Assembly: GCA_033722575.1 (NCBI GenBank)
Contig: JAWVYU010000061.1
Coordinates: 1-17,851 of the forward strand
Source: GCA-2748575 sp033722575
GTDB taxonomy: Bacteria > Pseudomonadota > Gammaproteobacteria > Pseudomonadales > Ketobacteraceae
Direction: 5' to 3'
DNA length: 17,851 bases
The position numbers and the translations under genes were made by a program. Positions 14,651 to 17,851 of the stretch are shown here, in pieces. Positions within the stretch are counted from its first letter, which is position 1, and every line of letters begins with the position of its first letter. Below the pieces are notes generated by a model, which worked only from the letters and a program-made list of their open reading frames with translations, did no database searches and had not been told where the DNA came from.

Positions 14651-15457
14651 CTAGGACCGGGTTCCGCCACGAATCAGCTCGAAGCCCCATGTGCTGCGTC
14701 TTGCGGGCTCAGGCGGTGCTTCCTGCGGTATATCCACCAGATTGTCGATGGTGACATAGTCCTCGAACTGGGACTGCTCGTCTTCCGGACGGCGTAAGAG
14801 CACGGCAATATCGCCAACGGTTTGCGCATGGATAAGCTTGGTAGCGTGCAGCGGGCTTACACCAACGGTAATCTCGCCGTAACGTTTCTGATCTTTCTCT
14901 TTAATGCCATCATCAATGTCCTGACCGGTGGCCAGCACCCGGATATTCTGCAGCAAGGGCACAGTCCGGTCCCTTTCACCATCTTTCAGGGTAACCATCA
15001 GGTCAATATAATCACCAGGCGCAAGAAACCCGGACAATGTATCCAATGTATCCACGGGGATAGTGATGGCCCTTTCGCCTTCTTTCAGCAGGCTCGCCAG
15101 ACCCTCTACCTTGGCGTGGCTCACGTGGATACTCAGAATTGGCTCACCAGCACCCACGGGGTGCAGTATCTGCTTGCCATTCAGGACATTAAAATTCTGA
15201 GGTGGCACGGCATCTTTGTGAACGTAAGCTCTGGGTATCTGGAGTATTCGCGCGGTAGAAGTGGAAACCACATCCCCGACTTTTAGGTCCTGCGACGCAA
15301 CCACCACGGCAATCGCAGCACGGGAATCCTCAAAGGACTTCTTGTAGGTCGTTACCTCATGCTTGATGTAATCCTGAGTCAGAAACCAGCCAACGCCTCC
15401 CGTCAGCATCGCACCGAGTAGCAGTATGATTGTGAGCTTGTTGGACGACCTGTTCAT
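14651..15457 (-). CDS. cpaB: Flp pilus assembly protein CpaB/RcpC
   Basis: A periplasmic protein anchored by one N-terminal membrane segment (about 8-27, LTIILLLGAMLTGGVGWFLT), thought to work with the secretin in Tad pilus assembly. Of 268 residues, 48-112 form the SAF-type domain (IAVVVASQDLKVGDVV ... VGAGEPIL), and 115-225 match the CpaB/RcpC C-terminal region (LLKEGERAITIPVD, LSGFLAPGDYIDLMVTL, ITVGVSPLHATKLIHAQTVG). The start codon at 15457 has only a weak purine-rich block upstream. It is 27 nt after the small prepilin-like gene and upstream of the secretin gene, the usual CpaB-CpaC order. Confidence 0.94.
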   Translation of the reverse strand: MNRSSNKLTIILLLGAMLTGGVGWFLTQDYIKHEVTTYKKSFEDSRAAIAVVVASQDLKVGDVVSTSTARILQIPRAYVHKDAVPPQNFNVLNGKQILHPVGAGEPILSIHVSHAKVEGLASLLKEGERAITIPVDTLDTLSGFLAPGDYIDLMVTLKDGERDRTVPLLQNIRVLATGQDIDDGIKEKDQKRYGEITVGVSPLHATKLIHAQTVGDIAVLLRRPEDEQSQFEDYVTIDNLVDIPQEAPPEPARRSTWGFELIRGGTRS

Positions 15458-15484
15458 AATTAACGCATCTCTTTTTGTTATTGG

Positions 15485-15742
15485 CTAGGGCTGGTTCAGC
15501 CGGGTCTGGAAGGTACTCTGTTTTTCACGAAGGGCATGTACCAGGCCCTGATAGGCGGGAGGATTATCATAGATTCTGTCCACTGCCTGACCGGTACCCA
15601 CGCCGCCAACCCGGTCTGTGACATCACCTGATCCACCGACAAGCGCATACCACAAAACAATCATAAAGAACGAGAGGACTATGCTGTATTCCAGCATGAC
15701 ACTGCCCTTATTGCTCCGTTTTGCTTTGCAACCGATCTTCAT
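15485..15742 (-). CDS. Small Flp/TadE-like prepilin
   Basis: An 85-residue class IVb prepilin-like protein. From the ATG at 15742 the leader MKIGCKAKRSNKG is short and basic. Cleavage after Gly13 gives SVMLEYSIVLSFFMIVLWYA, with Glu at +5 and Tyr at +6, the Glu-Tyr pair that marks the Flp family. After the hydrophobic segment comes a short Gly/Asp-rich tail. It could be a Flp-type pilin or a minor pilin. Flp pilins often lie just upstream of cpaB, as here, but the tail is not typical of a major Flp. An ATG at 15757 adds five residues. The frame stays open upstream into the end of the preceding gene (to 15895), but the leader fits a start at 15742 or 15757. Confidence 0.78.
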   Translation of the reverse strand: MKIGCKAKRSNKGSVMLEYSIVLSFFMIVLWYALVGGSGDVTDRVGGVGTGQAVDRIYDNPPAYQGLVHALREKQSTFQTRLNQP

Positions 15743-15776
15743 CGCTGACACCCGCATTAGTGCATTGTTTTTATTA

Positions 15777-16475
15777 TCACTTAACCCAGTTGATAAGTAT
15801 GTTAACCAAACGTTTATTTTTTTTTGTGAATTGTTTAACAGTAACCTGGAGAGTTTCCGAGCCCCGCTGGTAATCCATAACTGACCCAAGGTCACCTTTA
15901 CGGTTCGTTACCCGCAGCCAGCCATCGTTCTCCAGTGCCGTAGAATAGAAGTACTCTACCTCCCCCAGACGTTTTTCACAGTTTACAGTGAGGGTTTCGG
16001 AGCGCTTGCCAAAGTCTAAGGACTCTACCTTATTTAAAACATGGCATCCAGGGGGGATTGGCAGTTGGGAAGACGTACTGTGCCGGTAGCGGCCAGGCAC
16101 AGGACTCACCGTGAGTTTGCCCTCCACATTAGGGCCCACCTGGCGGTACTGTACGCTGTAGATATAGCCCCTGAGCTCGTAGCCGATCACCCGATACTCA
16201 CCCAGGTTACGCTCTTTGGATTCACCATGGCCCTTGGCCTTGAACAGGTTCCGGTAGAATTTGGCCACGTCCCGCTCTTCGCCCGGGTAGCTGAACATCC
16301 TTATTGACATAGGCATGCCGTTATGGGCCATCTGACGGCCAACCCACTGGGAACTGGCACCGGGAATCAGTTCCAGCTCGGGAAGGGGCATATCCAGTGG
16401 ATCCAGCTTCTTTGCGCTGGCAAGGGCAGGCACGAGCACCAATAATGCTAGAAAGGTGATTCGCAATAACTGCAT
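15777..16475 (-). CDS. Secreted protein of unknown function in the Tad cluster, with an internal duplication
   Basis: A 232-residue protein with a clear signal peptide (MQLLRITFLALLVLVPALASA, cleavage after Ala21), so periplasmic or outer-membrane associated. I do not recognise the family. Two halves look alike: residues 55-125 contain FYRNLFKAKG and VIGYELRGYIYSVQ, and residues 157-231 contain FYSTALENDG and VMDYQRGSETLQVTV, each followed by a beta-rich end. Two Cys (144 and 166) could form a disulfide. It starts 4 nt after the TadE-like gene and is followed 34 nt later by the small prepilin, so it belongs to the Tad operon. A run of nine A residues on the coding strand (15825-15817) near its 3' end is a possible slippage site. 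Confidence 0.75.
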   Translation of the reverse strand: MQLLRITFLALLVLVPALASAKKLDPLDMPLPELELIPGASSQWVGRQMAHNGMPMSIRMFSYPGEERDVAKFYRNLFKAKGHGESKERNLGEYRVIGYELRGYIYSVQYRQVGPNVEGKLTVSPVPGRYRHSTSSQLPIPPGCHVLNKVESLDFGKRSETLTVNCEKRLGEVEYFYSTALENDGWLRVTNRKGDLGSVMDYQRGSETLQVTVKQFTKKNKRLVNILINWVK

Positions 16476-16479
16476 ATTG

Positions 16480-17319
16480 TTATTCGAACTCTATGAGTCC
16501 TTCGGGAAGGATGGTTGACTGATCATCGGCCACTGCTTCCAGGTCGCCACCTGCATTCAGAATCTCCAGCTCATCGAAGAAACCCAGGGTAAGCACATTC
16601 AGCAACCGGAGCGGCGCCTGCCACACACTCAGCCTGTCACCATCGGTAGATACGAATGAGTCGGTAATGTTCTGGTAAGCAGCAGCATTCTGGGGTACCA
16701 CACTGTTGGCCGCCAGCAGCACCGCAGAAGACTTGGTGTGGAAGCGGGTAGTTTGTGCCACAGGATCAAACGGTGCCGCCACTTGATTACGGGTGGAATT
16801 CAGATAATTGGTGCCCGCGCTGAAGTTTGCCAACAGAGAACCCTGACTTGCCAGGGGGAAGCTGACGGCAGTCGCACCAAAGGCATTGGGGTTCATGGCT
16901 TGTATCGCACCGATTCCCGAATTCGCAACGGGGTCGTTGATATTCAGGGGTAAGGTCGTAATTTCTACGCCCACAGAGGCACCGCCGTCCACCAGCGACG
17001 AGTGGCCAACACTGCCATAATCCTTCCAGCGCTCGTTATTGGACGCCACTGCCGCTGCACTGAAGCCGGCCGACTCCCGCTCGATAAAACGCTCGCGGAC
17101 CGCATCGGCCACCGCTCCTTCATTCAGCGTAGTATAGGCCGTTCTTTCCCAAGCCACGTATCTCGAGGCCTCATGGGTGGCGGTTTGAATGTCGAGGTAA
17201 TTCGCAACAACCGGAATCAGCATAAACAGGGGTGCGATCACCGCCAGGGACACCAGCAACTCCACTGTAGACTGCCCTCTGTTAATCTTGACATTGCATT
17301 GCATGTTCGCGTTAGTCAT
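16480..17319 (-). CDS. TadE-like pseudopilin
   Basis: A 279-residue minor-pilin-like protein. The N terminus MTNANMQCNVKINRG is followed by QSTVELLVSLAVIAPLFMLI; cleavage after Gly15 puts Glu at +5 before a single hydrophobic segment, the TadE/class IVb prepilin pattern. The RGQSTVEL signature is common in TadE proteins. The remainder is a large polar region rich in Ala, Asn and Ser with no recognised domain and no Cys after residue 8. It is longer than a typical TadE (about 150-200 residues). The ATG at 17319 has GGGAG 7 nt upstream and lies 19 nt after the stop of the gene before it. Confidence 0.8.
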   Translation of the reverse strand: MTNANMQCNVKINRGQSTVELLVSLAVIAPLFMLIPVVANYLDIQTATHEASRYVAWERTAYTTLNEGAVADAVRERFIERESAGFSAAAVASNNERWKDYGSVGHSSLVDGGASVGVEITTLPLNINDPVANSGIGAIQAMNPNAFGATAVSFPLASQGSLLANFSAGTNYLNSTRNQVAAPFDPVAQTTRFHTKSSAVLLAANSVVPQNAAAYQNITDSFVSTDGDRLSVWQAPLRLLNVLTLGFFDELEILNAGGDLEAVADDQSTILPEGLIEFE

Positions 17320-17338
17320 TCGATAACTCCCTCAGCTC

Positions 17339-17851
17339 CTAGTTGGCCAGCGTGGCTTGCCAGAACGGGTTAAACAGATTGGGGCGCTCATTCACGATCC
17401 CGGTGTCATCGAATCCATAAGTACAATTCGGTGCGTCATAGCAAGCCGGACGTTTGTACACCACCATCGCCTGGGCAACGGCTCCAACCTTCGGCGCGTC
17501 ATCGCAACTACCTTCCGCTGCTGACGAAAGGCTGTTGGTGTTGTTACAATCCTGCGAAACAAAAGCAGTTACCGGGATTTGCTCAAAACGGTTATTCAGG
17601 GTGAGGTAACGTTCCGTACCGCGATAAGTGGTTCGGGACAAATCACGGCAATCTATATCACGTCCACACATACCAAACAGCGCCGCAACCGCGGTCGCGA
17701 GAATATTTCCGCCCAAATTTTGCCCTGCCGCCGCAATATCTTCCGCTGATGTCGTATTTTGAGCGTTAATAGGTGCCACCAGGTGCAGCAAACCACTGGT
17801 AGACTCGATGCTGTCTTCAGCCACCCAGTTCAAATAGCCATTGCCATTGCC
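17339..17851 (-). CDS. C-terminal part of a Tad-cluster protein, perhaps TadG-like (cut by window edge)
   Basis: The frame is open to the right edge with no start needed inside the window: it enters as GNGNGYLNWVAEDSIESTSG and gives 170 residues to the stop. I do not recognise a domain. Six Cys (FGMCGRDIDCRDL, SQDCNN, GSCDDAP, ACYDAPNCTYG) suggest an extracytoplasmic, disulfide-bonded region. TadG-like proteins often precede or neighbour TadE genes and are large with extracytoplasmic C-terminal parts, so a TadG-like identity is a guess from context only. It is the most upstream gene of the cluster visible here; the operon promoter lies outside the window. Confidence 0.6.
   Translation of the reverse strand, partial: GNGNGYLNWVAEDSIESTSGLLHLVAPINAQNTTSAEDIAAAGQNLGGNILATAVAALFGMCGRDIDCRDLSRTTYRGTERYLTLNNRFEQIPVTAFVSQDCNNTNSLSSAAEGSCDDAPKVGAVAQAMVVYKRPACYDAPNCTYGFDDTGIVNERPNLFNPFWQATLAN

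Overview
The window looks like chromosome from a marine-type gammaproteobacterium. The divergent sdhCDAB / gltA arrangement is the one seen in Pseudomonas and relatives. The SdhA, SdhB and GltA sequences are standard gammaproteobacterial types, and I would guess a Marinobacter-like organism, although nothing here proves the genus. Base composition is even and every gene looks intact. I see no tRNA, rRNA, CRISPR array, insertion sequence or phage gene.

Layout. (1) Positions 1-2974, minus strand: the succinate dehydrogenase operon sdhC-sdhD-sdhA-sdhB, with sdhB cut by the window edge. (2) Positions 2975-3578: an AT-rich divergent control region with a good sigma-70 promoter for sdh, a candidate promoter for gltA, and several inverted repeats. 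(3) Positions 3579-5819, plus strand: gltA (type II citrate synthase), a strong terminator, then a 3-hydroxyisobutyrate dehydrogenase family gene with its own terminator. (4) Positions 5910-17851, minus strand, convergent with the former: a Tad (tight adherence, Flp-type) pilus cluster that fills the rest of the window and runs off the right edge.

The Tad cluster reads, in order of transcription: C-terminal part of a cysteine-containing protein (perhaps TadG-like); a TadE-like pseudopilin; a secreted protein of unknown function; a small Flp/TadE-like prepilin; CpaB; the secretin CpaC; a TadA/CpaF ATPase carrying an N-terminal FHA domain; TadB; TadC; a DUF192 protein; a membrane protein with an N-terminal FHA domain; a TadD-like TPR lipoprotein; a PP2C-type phosphatase; and a second TadE-like pseudopilin. 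Most junctions overlap or are a few bases apart, so this is one operon, or two divided at the AT-rich gap 9331-9418.

The core genes give a recognisable machine: a secretin with CpaB and TadD at the outer membrane, TadB/TadC as inner-membrane platform, TadA as motor, and TadE-like minor pilins. The unusual part is a phosphothreonine theme. Two proteins carry phosphopeptide-binding FHA domains, one of them fused to the motor ATPase, and a Ser/Thr phosphatase sits with them. No CpaE/TadZ gene lies between secretin and ATPase, where it often does. I infer that motor assembly or activity here may be switched by reversible threonine phosphorylation. No kinase, no prepilin peptidase and no clear major Flp pilin is visible in the window, so they must lie upstream or elsewhere.
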